From Bacteroidota bacterium (GTDB lineage Bacteria > Bacteroidota > Bacteroidia > Flavobacteriales > Weeksellaceae): DNA of 64,000 nt. Under the pieces are notes generated by a model. That model was not told the DNA's origin and searched no databases. It saw only the letters and a list, made by a program, of their open reading frames with translations. Shown piece by piece: positions 8,501-16,986 of this stretch; the first letter of the stretch is position 1, and each line of letters starts with the position of its first letter. A program made the translations under genes and the position numbers. The stretch spans positions 16,638 through 80,637 of the forward strand of contig JAEWYW010000038.1 of the NCBI GenBank assembly GCA_023458535.1. The letters are read 5' to 3'.

Positions 8501-10696
8501 ATGTCAACATTAAGATTTAAAGCATTAGAAACACTTTCTTTTAAGAATTTTAGACAAGACAACGCCATTACTGTTCCTGCAAAACTTTCTGAATTATTTT
8601 GTCAGAATGTTTTTTCGGAAGTTACCATGCGTGAGTATTTAACGAAAGAAGCATTCACTTCGATTATGGATGCTATTAAAAAGGGAACAAAAATCCAAAG
8701 ACATATTGCAGATCAGGTGGCCGTGGCAATGAAAGACTGGGCAATGAGCAAAGGTGTTACCCATTATACGCACTGGTTTCAACCATTAACAGGTACTACA
8801 GCTGAAAAGCATGATTCGTTCTTTACGCCTATTGAAGGAGGTAGAGCGATTGAAAGATTCAACGGTGGAATGCTTATTCAGCAGGAACCAGATGCTTCTT
8901 CTTTCCCTAATGGTGGGATAAGAAACACCTTTGAAGCTAGAGGTTATACCGCTTGGGATCCTACATCGCCTGCATTTATTATGGGAACTACACTTTGTAT
9001 TCCTTCTATATTTATTTCTTATACGGGTGAAACTTTAGATTATAAAACACCACTTTTAAGGGCACTAAGTGCGGTTGATGAAGCTGCTACGAATGTAATG
9101 CAGTATTTCGATAAGAATGTTACAAAAGTGATTCCTACTTTAGGTTGGGAGCAGGAATACTTCTTGGTAGATTCAGCTCTTTATCAATCCAGACCAGATT
9201 TAGTTATTACTGGTAAAACATTGCTCGGACATTCGCCAGCGAAAGGTCAGCAGTTGGATGATCATTATTTCGGCTCTATTCCTACAAGAGTGATGAATTT
9301 TATGAAGGAATTGGAGATTGAATGTATGAAGCTTGGTATTCCTGTAACAACAAGACATAATGAGGTAGCGCCTAACCAGTTTGAATTGGCACCCATGTTT
9401 GAAGAAGCGAATGTAGCTGTTGATCATAATTCATTGCTTATGGATATTATGGCAAGAGTTGCGCACAAGCATCATTTTCACATTCTTTTCCACGAAAAAC
9501 CATTTAAAGGGGTCAACGGAAGTGGTAAGCACAACAACTGGTCACTTTCTACAGATACAGGCGAAAATTTATTGAGTCCAGGTAAAAATCCTAAGAAAAA
9601 CTTACAATTCCTTACCTTCTTTGTAAATACTATTAAGGCAGTGCACGAATATGCAGATTTGTTGAGAGCTTGTATTGCCTCTGCAAGTAACGACCACAGA
9701 TTGGGTGCCAATGAGGCTCCACCAGCTATTATTTCTGTGTTCATCGGAAGTCAGTTATTCAGCGTTTTAGAAGAATTAGAAAAAGTTACTGAAGGAAAGC
9801 TTTCACCGGATGAGAAAACAGAATTAAAACTGAATGTGGTGGGTAAAATTCCTGAAATTCTTTTGGATAATACCGACAGAAACAGAACTTCTCCATTTGC
9901 ATTCACGGGTAATAAATTTGAGATCCGTGCGGTGGGGTCATCTGCTAACTGTGCTGAATCTATGACGGTGATGAATACCATTGCTGCAAAACAGTTAAAC
10001 GATTTCAAGAAAGAAGTTGATGCATTAATTGATACAGGTTTAACCAAAGATGAAGCAATATTTAATGTGTTGAGAGAATACATTAAGCAATCCAAAAACA
10101 TTATGTTTGAGGGGGATGGCTATTCTGATGATTGGGCAAAAGAAGCCAAGAAAAGAGGTTTAAATAACCTAAAAACTACTCCTGAAGCATTAAAGAGAGA
10201 ATTAGATCCTAAGTTTGTAGAGTTGTATGAAGAAATGGGAGTCTTCAATGAGAGAGAAGTAGAAGCGAGAAATGAAATAAAACTTGAAAAGTATTCTACA
10301 GTTATTGATATTGAGGCGCGAGTGTTGGGTGATATTGCAAGAAACCATATTATTCCATCAGCCATCAACTATCAAAACAGGTTGATAGAAAATGTAAAAG
10401 GATTAAAAGATATTTATGGTGACAAAGATTTCAAACCGTTGGCAAAAGAACAAATGAGTTTAATTGCTAGTATCTCAGAAAACATATCTTCTATTAAGCT
10501 AGGTGTTGAGGAATTGATTAAACAAAGAGAAGCTGCCAAAAGCATTAACAACAGCCAGAAACAGGCTGAAGCGTACTGTAATAAGGTAAAACCTTTGTTT
10601 GAAGGCATCAGAGAGGCTTCAGACTCGTTAGAGATGATGGTTGATGACGAACTATGGCCATTAACAAAATACAGAGAAATGTTATTTACAAGATAA
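8501..10696 (+). CDS. glnN: Glutamine synthetase type III
   Basis: A 731-residue cytoplasmic enzyme that condenses ammonia and glutamate at the cost of ATP. Length and sequence fit GSIII, the large dodecameric form common in Bacteroidota and cyanobacteria, not the ~470-residue GSI. Visible family blocks are GVTHYTHWFQPLTG, the N-terminal GSIII signature AEKHDSF, the active-site Glu region GWEQEYFLVD, NEVAPNQFELAP, KGVNGSGKHNNWSL and the glutamate-binding loop GANEAPPAI. The C-terminal 150 residues are helical and specific to GSIII. It is monocistronic, with its own promoter, a dyad upstream (8424-8445) and a strong terminator downstream. No PII (glnB/glnK) or amt gene is adjacent, so nitrogen control must act in trans. 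Confidence 0.96.
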   Translation: MSTLRFKALETLSFKNFRQDNAITVPAKLSELFCQNVFSEVTMREYLTKEAFTSIMDAIKKGTKIQRHIADQVAVAMKDWAMSKGVTHYTHWFQPLTGTTAEKHDSFFTPIEGGRAIERFNGGMLIQQEPDASSFPNGGIRNTFEARGYTAWDPTSPAFIMGTTLCIPSIFISYTGETLDYKTPLLRALSAVDEAATNVMQYFDKNVTKVIPTLGWEQEYFLVDSALYQSRPDLVITGKTLLGHSPAKGQQLDDHYFGSIPTRVMNFMKELEIECMKLGIPVTTRHNEVAPNQFELAPMFEEANVAVDHNSLLMDIMARVAHKHHFHILFHEKPFKGVNGSGKHNNWSLSTDTGENLLSPGKNPKKNLQFLTFFVNTIKAVHEYADLLRACIASASNDHRLGANEAPPAIISVFIGSQLFSVLEELEKVTEGKLSPDEKTELKLNVVGKIPEILLDNTDRNRTSPFAFTGNKFEIRAVGSSANCAESMTVMNTIAAKQLNDFKKEVDALIDTGLTKDEAIFNVLREYIKQSKNIMFEGDGYSDDWAKEAKKRGLNNLKTTPEALKRELDPKFVELYEEMGVFNEREVEARNEIKLEKYSTVIDIEARVLGDIARNHIIPSAINYQNRLIENVKGLKDIYGDKDFKPLAKEQMSLIASISENISSIKLGVEELIKQREAAKSINNSQKQAEAYCNKVKPLFEGIREASDSLEMMVDDELWPLTKYREMLFTR

Positions 10697-10718
10697 TATG
10701 CATTTTTGAAAACAGTTC

Positions 10719-10746
10719 AAAAGCCCGATTTAATCGGGCTTTTTTA
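10719..10746 (+). terminator. Terminator of the glutamine synthetase gene
   Basis: AAGCCCGAT and ATCGGGCTT form a perfect stem with a 3-base loop, followed by TTTTT. Confidence 0.92.
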
Positions 10747-10812
10747 TTGATGTGTTATTTCGATATGATTTTTGTTAGGTGGATTTTGTTAAAAAACCTT
10801 AATAAAAAAAAA

Positions 10813-10893
10813 CATGAACACCCCTAAATAGGGCGTTCATGGCTAATTTTTTTTTAACACATTAAAAAAAGGTGTTAAAATGTGTTAAAAAAA
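10813..10893. repeat. Two nested inverted repeats in the leader of the NlpC/P60 gene
   Basis: The first hairpin (10813-10841) pairs CATGAAC-A-CCC with GGG-C-GTTCATG and is followed by a run of nine Ts, so it can act as a second terminator after glnN. It leads directly into a perfect 15-base inverted repeat, TTTTTTTAACACATT (10849-10863) and AATGTGTTAAAAAAA (10879-10893), with a 15-base loop that itself holds another GTGTTAA (10872-10878). A further TTTAACAC lies at 10974-10981 just before the start codon. Four copies of TTAACAC/GTGTTAA in about 130 bases suggest an operator as much as RNA structure. A -7-like TACTTTTG lies at 10938-10945. Confidence 0.6.
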
Positions 10894-10994
10894 GACTTTA
10901 TGAATCTTGATTTTAGAGTCAGTCTATGATGATTATCTACTTTTGTAATGCTTAAAACAAAGGATAATCCCTATTTAACACAAAAATTAAATAT

Positions 10995-11705
10995 ATGAAG
11001 AAAAGAGTTTTAGTCTATTTAGTTGCAGTATTATCTACTTTATCTTTGCAATCTTGTGTTACAAACTATGTAGTTTCTAAACCAACAACTTACGCAAAAG
11101 AATACAAATCAGATGCCAAAGTTAATCCAACAGATGCAAAAATTGCTGAAGCAAAAAAAGTGGAAGCAGACAGACAAAAGCTTATCGATTCTTTTTTAGA
11201 TAAGAAAGTTGCAGAGATTAACAACGCTAAAAAAATGGCGAAAAATATCATCTCTGAAAAGAATTCTCAATACAATACTCTAATCAATAATATTTTAACG
11301 GAAGCAGAAACCTATCTTGGAACTCCTTACAGATATGGGGGAACTACAAGAAACGGGATAGACTGTTCAGCTTTTGTACTTTCAGTTTTCGGAGCTGCTG
11401 CAGGAGTTAACTTACCAAGAGTAGCTGCCGCACAGGCTCAGGAAGGAGAAAGCATTCAAAAAAGCGAGTTGAAAAAAGGAGATTTATTGTTTTTCTCTCA
11501 CGGAAGAGGTAGAATTGCTCATGTAGGTATCGTAGAAAGCATTACTGAAGAGGGACAGATTAAATTCATACACTCAGCAACATCTAGAGGGGTAATGATC
11601 TCTAACTTGTCAACAGATTCTTATTGGGGACCTAGATATAGATTTGCAAAGAGAATTGTAAATGAAGATACTGTAAGCAACCTTGCTTTAGCAAAAATGA
11701 ATTAA
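10995..11705 (+). CDS. NlpC/P60 (C40) peptidoglycan hydrolase lipoprotein
   Basis: A 236-residue lipoprotein. The signal ends in lipobox LQSC (Cys21), so it is anchored in the periplasmic face of the envelope. Residues 45-100 form a charged helical linker. The C-terminal NlpC/P60 domain (about 101-220) has the catalytic Cys124 in GIDCSAFV, His176 in RIAHVGIV and a third polar residue, His193 in FIHSATS. Such enzymes cut the D-gamma-Glu to diaminopimelate bond in peptide stems and support wall expansion. It is monocistronic, with an unusual repeat-rich leader (10813-10893) and a terminator 21 bases after the stop. The elongasome operon lies downstream on the opposite strand. Confidence 0.92.
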   Translation: MKKRVLVYLVAVLSTLSLQSCVTNYVVSKPTTYAKEYKSDAKVNPTDAKIAEAKKVEADRQKLIDSFLDKKVAEINNAKKMAKNIISEKNSQYNTLINNILTEAETYLGTPYRYGGTTRNGIDCSAFVLSVFGAAAGVNLPRVAAAQAQEGESIQKSELKKGDLLFFSHGRGRIAHVGIVESITEEGQIKFIHSATSRGVMISNLSTDSYWGPRYRFAKRIVNEDTVSNLALAKMN

Positions 11706-11725
11706 ATAGTTGAAACATATACCAT

Positions 11726-11761
11726 AAAAAATCCATCGAACACCGATGGATTTTTTTTTTG
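11726..11761 (+). terminator. Terminator between the NlpC/P60 and pentapeptide genes
   Basis: ATCCATCG and CGATGGAT form a stem with a 5-base loop, flanked by an A run and followed by ten or more Ts. It can serve both converging transcripts. Confidence 0.92.
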
Positions 11762-11778
11762 GATTTTTTAAAATGTTA

Positions 11779-12336
11779 TTAACTGATCTGTATGGGATAT
11801 TTGGACAATAAGCCTGCAACACTATCTAGAGAAAATTTTGCATTTTTAATCATATTCTGATCTAAGTCCAGTGAATAATTAAAAGATGTTCTAAAATCAG
11901 CATTTTCGAGTTTTGTTTGGTAAAAATTAGCGTTCAGGAAATCACAATCTTTAAACACAGCTTGGTTAAAATTAGCACCTTCAAATTCCACCTCATGAAG
12001 TTTGCAATGCTGCATCAATGTTTTTCTTGCATCCACTTCAAAAAAGGAAGAATGATTCAATATGCAATTTAAAAAACGAAAAGAGAGACCAAAAGCATTG
12101 CAGTCTTCGAAATGAAGGCCCATCATTTTACAGTTATCAAATACAACATCTCTTAATGCTGTCTCATTGAGTTTTACCAAACTTAAATCACAGTTTTTAA
12201 AACTACATTCTGAAAATTTAAACCCTGAAAAATCCTGTTCGGAAAGCAGCAGGTCGGTAAATGTACATTGCTCATATTCTCCCTTTACCATCATTTCAGT
12301 AGAGGTAAAATCTTGGTGATGAAAATAATTGGACAT
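11779..12336 (-). CDS. Pentapeptide-repeat protein
   Basis: A 185-residue protein made of tandem A(D/N)LxX-type pentapeptides, for example FKFSECSFKNCDLSLVKLNE and ANFNQAVFKDCDFLNANFYQ, which predict a right-handed quadrilateral beta-helix. There is no signal peptide. Relatives such as QnrB and MfpA mimic DNA and protect gyrase, but most small pentapeptide proteins have no assigned role and nothing here points to quinolone resistance. It begins 16 bases after the rodA stop on the same strand and is followed by the terminator at 11726-11761, so it is probably the last gene of the mre/rod transcript. Whether it works with the elongasome is unknown. Confidence 0.85.
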   Translation of the reverse strand: MSNYFHHQDFTSTEMMVKGEYEQCTFTDLLLSEQDFSGFKFSECSFKNCDLSLVKLNETALRDVVFDNCKMMGLHFEDCNAFGLSFRFLNCILNHSSFFEVDARKTLMQHCKLHEVEFEGANFNQAVFKDCDFLNANFYQTKLENADFRTSFNYSLDLDQNMIKNAKFSLDSVAGLLSKYPIQIS

Positions 12337-12352
12337 TAAAATGATTTTTTGG

Positions 12353-13582
12353 TTATACCAGACTATTTTTATCGGAATAATTCAGTTTAAAGAAAATAAA
12401 AGTCATGATGGAGAACGCCAGTAACGAACTTCCTCCATAACTGAAATAGGGCAACGGAATACCCACTGTTGGAAATAAACCCATTACCATCCCGATATTA
12501 ATACTGAAGTGAATCAGCAGGATGGAAGCGAAACTGTAACCAAAAACCCTGTTAAAAGTTGATTTTTGGCGTTCAGCGAGATAATAAATTCTTCCTATAT
12601 AGAGCATGTATCCTAAAACAAGCAATGTGCTGCCCACAAAGCCCCATTCTTCACCTACTGTACAGAAAATATAGTCGGTACTTTGCTCAGGAACGAATTT
12701 ACCTTGAGTTACAGATCCTTCTCTGTACCCTTTTCCAAATAACCCACCAGAACCAATTGCTGTTTTTGAGTACAGTAGATTGTAACCGGAAGTATCTCGA
12801 AAGGCTTTTTCCCCTTTGTAGAGAACTTCAATACGCTCTCTTTGGTGCTTTGGCAGTTTGGTGAGAATGTAAGGTGTTGAAAATGCAAGTCCACACAATA
12901 AAATTAATGCTCCCGCTATGCTTGAAATGGAAAAAATGTTCCACGATATTTTATAGTAATTGAAAAAAATCAGAATTCCCGCAATAAGCACCAATGCAAT
13001 AACGACATATGTAGGATCTACCGCCAGAGACACTAAGAAGACAAGCGCAAAGATAAAACCAATGCCAAAAAGCCATCCGCTTAAACCTTCTCTGTATAAT
13101 GCAATAAAAAACGCGACAAAAACCAATAAAGATCCGACATCAGGAATGGCTAAAACGATGATTGCTGGAACACCAATTATCGCCAGTGAAGTCCAAAGGG
13201 ATTTTTTTATTCTTAAATTAAAATCTGGTCCCGATACATAATTGGCCAACATTAAAGCTGTTCCCAATTTTGCAAATTCTACAGGCTGTAAACTGAGCGG
13301 CCCAAAACGATACCAATTTTTTTGTCCTAAAACCTCTGTTCCGAAAGGGAATAAACCAATTAACAACAGCACACCTATAATGTAAATGATGCCAGCCATA
13401 TTTTCGAAGAACTTATTTCGTGCAAAGAAAATAATCAATCCCACGAAAAGTGAAACTCCAAACCAAATCGCCTGTCGGGTTCCAGAAGCAGGCTCCACAC
13501 TATAAATATTGGCTATTGCAAATATGCAAAGCAAGAAATACAAGCCTAACCCCAATTTATCTATTCCTTGTGTCCACTTCAT
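12353..13582 (-). CDS. rodA: Rod-shape glycosyltransferase RodA
   Basis: A 409-residue SEDS-family polymerase with about ten membrane helices. It polymerises lipid II glycan strands for side-wall growth together with PBP2. Family blocks are present: LGQKNWYRFGPLSLQPVEFAKLG near the middle (RodA's W-x-x-GxxxxQPsE motif), GKGYREGSVTQGKFVPEQSTDYIFCTVGEEWGF and PLPYFSYGGSSL near the C-terminus. Its ATG overlaps the end of mrdA by 4 bases, the typical translational coupling of this pair. Confidence 0.95.
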   Translation of the reverse strand: MKWTQGIDKLGLGLYFLLCIFAIANIYSVEPASGTRQAIWFGVSLFVGLIIFFARNKFFENMAGIIYIIGVLLLIGLFPFGTEVLGQKNWYRFGPLSLQPVEFAKLGTALMLANYVSGPDFNLRIKKSLWTSLAIIGVPAIIVLAIPDVGSLLVFVAFFIALYREGLSGWLFGIGFIFALVFLVSLAVDPTYVVIALVLIAGILIFFNYYKISWNIFSISSIAGALILLCGLAFSTPYILTKLPKHQRERIEVLYKGEKAFRDTSGYNLLYSKTAIGSGGLFGKGYREGSVTQGKFVPEQSTDYIFCTVGEEWGFVGSTLLVLGYMLYIGRIYYLAERQKSTFNRVFGYSFASILLIHFSINIGMVMGLFPTVGIPLPYFSYGGSSLLAFSIMTFIFFKLNYSDKNSLV

Positions 13583-15615
13583 GGTTTTTTCGGTTGTTTA
13601 GGTTTTGTATTGATTTCCTTCTCTACTGCTTTTTGAAGTTTTTCTTTGGTCTTCTTCACCAAAGCCAAACTGTCCTGAATTCTTTTTTGCTTAATGGAAT
13701 CTGGTTTAGGTTCCACCCAAAGACCTTTGCGTTTTAAGTCCACCACCCATTGGCGTTTATATTCAGGCATAAAACTGGACGTTACCATTTTCTTATAAAG
13801 GTGTTCTCTTTTTAAGTCCCCAGTAATGTATTTTTCCGCAATTACCGTTGCAGCTGGTCCTGCCCATGTTGCACCGAATCCTGCATGCTCCATTACTGCG
13901 GCCACCACAATCTTCGGTTTATCTGCAGGAGCAATTAAAACAAAAATGGAGTTGTCTTTTCCCTGTGGAACCTGTGCGGTACCTGTTTTTGCTAATTGTG
14001 TAAAATCATTGGATTTTAAACCTCTTGCAGTTCCTGCTAAAACCACCTGTTCCATTCCTTTCAAAACGGGACCAAAGTGTTTGGGATCCACCAAAGTTTT
14101 GTGTTTCACTTTAAATCTTGGGTCTGGATTAGGTTTACCATCGATTGATTTCACAATATGAGGAGTATAATACCATCCTTTATTAGCTATCGCGGCTACA
14201 GCATTGGCTAATTGTAATGGTGTAAGCATAATGTCTCCCTGTCCCATTCCATTAAATACGGCACCTGTTGCTAACGGATCCCAGTTTTTATAGTCTTTTT
14301 TAGAACCGCTGGCTTTCAGAATGGATTTCATTCTTCTTTCGTAAAACTCACCGCTGGGAATTCTGCCTTTTGAGCCCACTGCCAAATCATTGTTGAGAAA
14401 CTCACCCGCTCCAAAGCTTGACATTATTTTTTTCCATTCATCCACACCTTTTGAAGGGTTTCCTGGATATTTATTGATAATTGCCAAGTAAGCATAAGAG
14501 AAGAAACAGTTACTGGAAACCTGAATGGCAGGAACAAGAGGATCTGCACCACCATGCCCTTTAATTCTTAAACCTCTGTAATTGAAACCGCCACCACATG
14601 GGAAAATAGTATTTTCATCCATTACACCCATTTGCATGGCTGCTAATGCCGTAAGTAATTTGAAGGTGGAACCAGGAGGATATCCTGCTTGTAAAGACCT
14701 ATCGAAAGTAGGTTTCATATCATAAATGGTATCCTGTGATAATTTATATAAGTTTCTAGATTTTTCAGGGCCAGTGAAAAGATTAGGATCGATATCGGGT
14801 CCTGTTGCGAGCGCTAAAATTTCTCCGTTATTAGGATCTAAAGCCACCACAGCACCTTTTTTATTCACCAACATTTCTTCTGCCATCCTTTGCAAGTCGT
14901 AATCAATAGTGAGCGTAATATCTTTACCAGTTACCACTTCTTTATCGAGTTCACCATTTTTATACGAACCAATGCTGCGCAGTTTAATATCTTTCTGAAT
15001 GTATTTCATTCCCTTGATACCACGAAGATGTTTTTCGTAGGATTTTTCTATGCCAGTTTTACCGATTAGGTCGCCTGGTAAATAGTAAACGGAATCTTTT
15101 TTTATTTCAGAATTGTTAACTTCACTTGTATAACCCAATAAATTTCCAGAAGTATTCACTTCATATTGTCTCTGTGGACGGGAAACAATACTGAATGCCG
15201 GATATTTAAAAATGATTTCCTGAATTCTTGCAATTTCCTCTCGGCTCATTCCCTTCATAAAAGTCATAGGATTGAGTTTGGAGTAGTATTTTTCTTTTTT
15301 AAGATTTTCAATGGTTGTGATGAACTGTTGTTTATTAATCTTCATGAGGTTACAAAAACCAACAGTATCAAAATCTGGTCGCATTAAAGCCTGCGTAAAA
15401 GAAATTTCATAAGAAGGCTGGTTACCCACCAAAATTTTACCATTGCGGTCGAAAACTACTCCTCGCTGAGGGATTACATATTCAATTTTAATGGAGGTAT
15501 TCGCTGCATTAAGAGCATATCTATCTGTAAATAACTGCAAATACGCAAGCCTTGCAATAAAAATTACTGCAACGACAATAAGTGCCAATGAAATTTTAAA
15601 ATACCTTGTGTTCAA
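13579..15615 (-). CDS. mrdA: Penicillin-binding protein 2 (elongasome transpeptidase)
   Basis: A 678-residue class B PBP that crosslinks peptidoglycan in the periplasm as RodA's partner. One N-terminal membrane helix (about 7-28) is followed by the dimerisation/pedestal domain (RGVVFDRNGKIL at 51-62) and the transpeptidase domain. Catalytic motifs are complete: SxxK as S316-T-F-K319, SxN as SSN at 367-369 and KTG at 543-545. The basic, Lys- and Pro-rich C-terminal tail of about 60 residues (ending KPKQPKKP) goes beyond the catalytic domain and is common in flavobacterial PBP2. It overlaps mreD and rodA by 4 bases on either side. Confidence 0.96.
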   Translation of the reverse strand: MNTRYFKISLALIVVAVIFIARLAYLQLFTDRYALNAANTSIKIEYVIPQRGVVFDRNGKILVGNQPSYEISFTQALMRPDFDTVGFCNLMKINKQQFITTIENLKKEKYYSKLNPMTFMKGMSREEIARIQEIIFKYPAFSIVSRPQRQYEVNTSGNLLGYTSEVNNSEIKKDSVYYLPGDLIGKTGIEKSYEKHLRGIKGMKYIQKDIKLRSIGSYKNGELDKEVVTGKDITLTIDYDLQRMAEEMLVNKKGAVVALDPNNGEILALATGPDIDPNLFTGPEKSRNLYKLSQDTIYDMKPTFDRSLQAGYPPGSTFKLLTALAAMQMGVMDENTIFPCGGGFNYRGLRIKGHGGADPLVPAIQVSSNCFFSYAYLAIINKYPGNPSKGVDEWKKIMSSFGAGEFLNNDLAVGSKGRIPSGEFYERRMKSILKASGSKKDYKNWDPLATGAVFNGMGQGDIMLTPLQLANAVAAIANKGWYYTPHIVKSIDGKPNPDPRFKVKHKTLVDPKHFGPVLKGMEQVVLAGTARGLKSNDFTQLAKTGTAQVPQGKDNSIFVLIAPADKPKIVVAAVMEHAGFGATWAGPAATVIAEKYITGDLKREHLYKKMVTSSFMPEYKRQWVVDLKRKGLWVEPKPDSIKQKRIQDSLALVKKTKEKLQKAVEKEINTKPKQPKKP

Positions 15616-16118
15616 ACTTTTTGTTTGATTTTAAATATTAAAGCGTAAATAAGGATAAAGATAAAGGATATTAAACTGGTTATAACAACATTCAGTAATA
15701 TTTCGAAAAACCTGCTGAATTTGAAAAACTCAATATACTGCACTAATAGCTGATGTATAAATATACTTGAAAATATAAAAAACACAAACTGCGTCCATTG
15801 TAAGGACTGAAACGAAAAGAAATCCGTAGTTGTTTCTGTTGAGGTTCTGAAAATAAGGGTTCTAAAATAAGCAATCAGCGTTGTCGCAAAAGCATTGATA
15901 CCGCCAGAATTAAGAAATAAATCAATGGCAAGGCCGAGCAAAAAGCTCAAAGCCAAAAACTGGAATCTGTTTCTGAAAAAAGGATAAAACATCACAAAAA
16001 CAGGATATAAAACAGGAGTATATTTTCCAAAAAAGGTAATTCTGTTCAGCACAAAAATTTGCAGAGCAACCAATGCAATCATCATCAAAAAATCCGTAAA
16101 CATGGTTCTGCTAATCAT
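15612..16118 (-). CDS. mreD: Rod-shape determining protein MreD
   Basis: A small integral membrane protein of 168 residues with about five helices and little polar sequence, the usual look of MreD. Identification rests on position between mreC and mrdA, topology and the FYPFFRNRFQFLALSFLLGLAIDLF stretch (PxxxG-x-x-xGlxxDl pattern). MreD links MreC and the synthases in the inner membrane. It overlaps mreC by 8 bases and mrdA by 4 bases, so it is translated as part of one operon. Confidence 0.88.
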   Translation of the reverse strand: MISRTMFTDFLMMIALVALQIFVLNRITFFGKYTPVLYPVFVMFYPFFRNRFQFLALSFLLGLAIDLFLNSGGINAFATTLIAYFRTLIFRTSTETTTDFFSFQSLQWTQFVFFIFSSIFIHQLLVQYIEFFKFSRFFEILLNVVITSLISFIFILIYALIFKIKQKV

Positions 16119-16965
16119 TGTCTTTCTTTATAGTTGCTTGTAATGTATCTTGTATTTTCTGTACTTCTGCTTTTTTAAGATTTTTAATCACATACACCTT
16201 GCTTAATGCTCCCATTTTCTCACTAAGCTCTACAGAAATATCCCAAAAACCAGTTTTGCTGTCCACGGTATATCCTGCAATGGTTCCTACAGTAAGGCCT
16301 TTAGGGAAGATAGCAGATTTACCATCTGTAATAACGGTATCACCCACCTTCAAAGGCACGTATTTCGGAATGTCTGAAAGATGCATCACTCTGGAATTGT
16401 CTCCATTCCAAGTTAGTGTTCCAAAATAGCCTGATTTTTTAAGCGCCGCATTGATGCGGATTTTATTGACGCTCAGTACCGACTGAACCAATGCATAATC
16501 ATTTGTAGAGTTCACTACAATCCCAGCAATTCCTCTAGGCGATGAAACACCCATTTTCGGCAACACTCCATCTCTTTTACCTCGGTTGATGGTGAAGTAA
16601 TTGTCTCTTCTGTTGATACTGTTGTATACAATATCTCCATCTACAAAAGTATAAATCTGTCCACCTCCAATGGTATCGTGTACTCTTCTGAATTCAGGAT
16701 TTTTTGCACCGTCTTTGCCATAAAGTTCGGTCATTAAAGCTTTATTTTGAGCTACAAGATCTTCATTAATCTGTTTAAGTTTTAAGTAAGAAACTCCTTC
16801 GTCGATATATCCCGAAACCCAAGCGTTGAAAGCCGCAGTTTGACCTGCCAGCCAAGATTGTTGCATGGCATTTTTAGAGAAAATAAGGACTACAGCAATA
16901 ATTTGCAGAAATATAAAGAAGACGAAAAGTGCATTCTTCGAAAATATTCTCAGCAAAAATCCCAT
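16111..16965 (-). CDS. mreC: Rod-shape determining protein MreC
   Basis: A 284-residue bitopic protein with one N-terminal membrane helix (about 11-30), a coiled coil (about 55-80) and a periplasmic beta-rich domain containing NRRDNYFTINRGKRDGV, MGVSSPRGIAGIV and GDTVITDGKSAIFPKGLTVG, the typical MreC barrel motifs. It connects cytoplasmic MreB to the periplasmic wall synthases and activates PBP2. It begins 21 bases after mreB and overlaps mreD by 8 bases. Confidence 0.94.
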   Translation of the reverse strand: MGFLLRIFSKNALFVFFIFLQIIAVVLIFSKNAMQQSWLAGQTAAFNAWVSGYIDEGVSYLKLKQINEDLVAQNKALMTELYGKDGAKNPEFRRVHDTIGGGQIYTFVDGDIVYNSINRRDNYFTINRGKRDGVLPKMGVSSPRGIAGIVVNSTNDYALVQSVLSVNKIRINAALKKSGYFGTLTWNGDNSRVMHLSDIPKYVPLKVGDTVITDGKSAIFPKGLTVGTIAGYTVDSKTGFWDISVELSEKMGALSKVYVIKNLKKAEVQKIQDTLQATIKKDND

Positions 16966-16986
16966 TCAAAAAAATGTCGTAAAAAA

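Noticed and set aside
9478..10608. Long minus-strand open frames opposite glnN
   Set aside because: They are shadow frames of a strongly conserved gene, with no promoter or family match.
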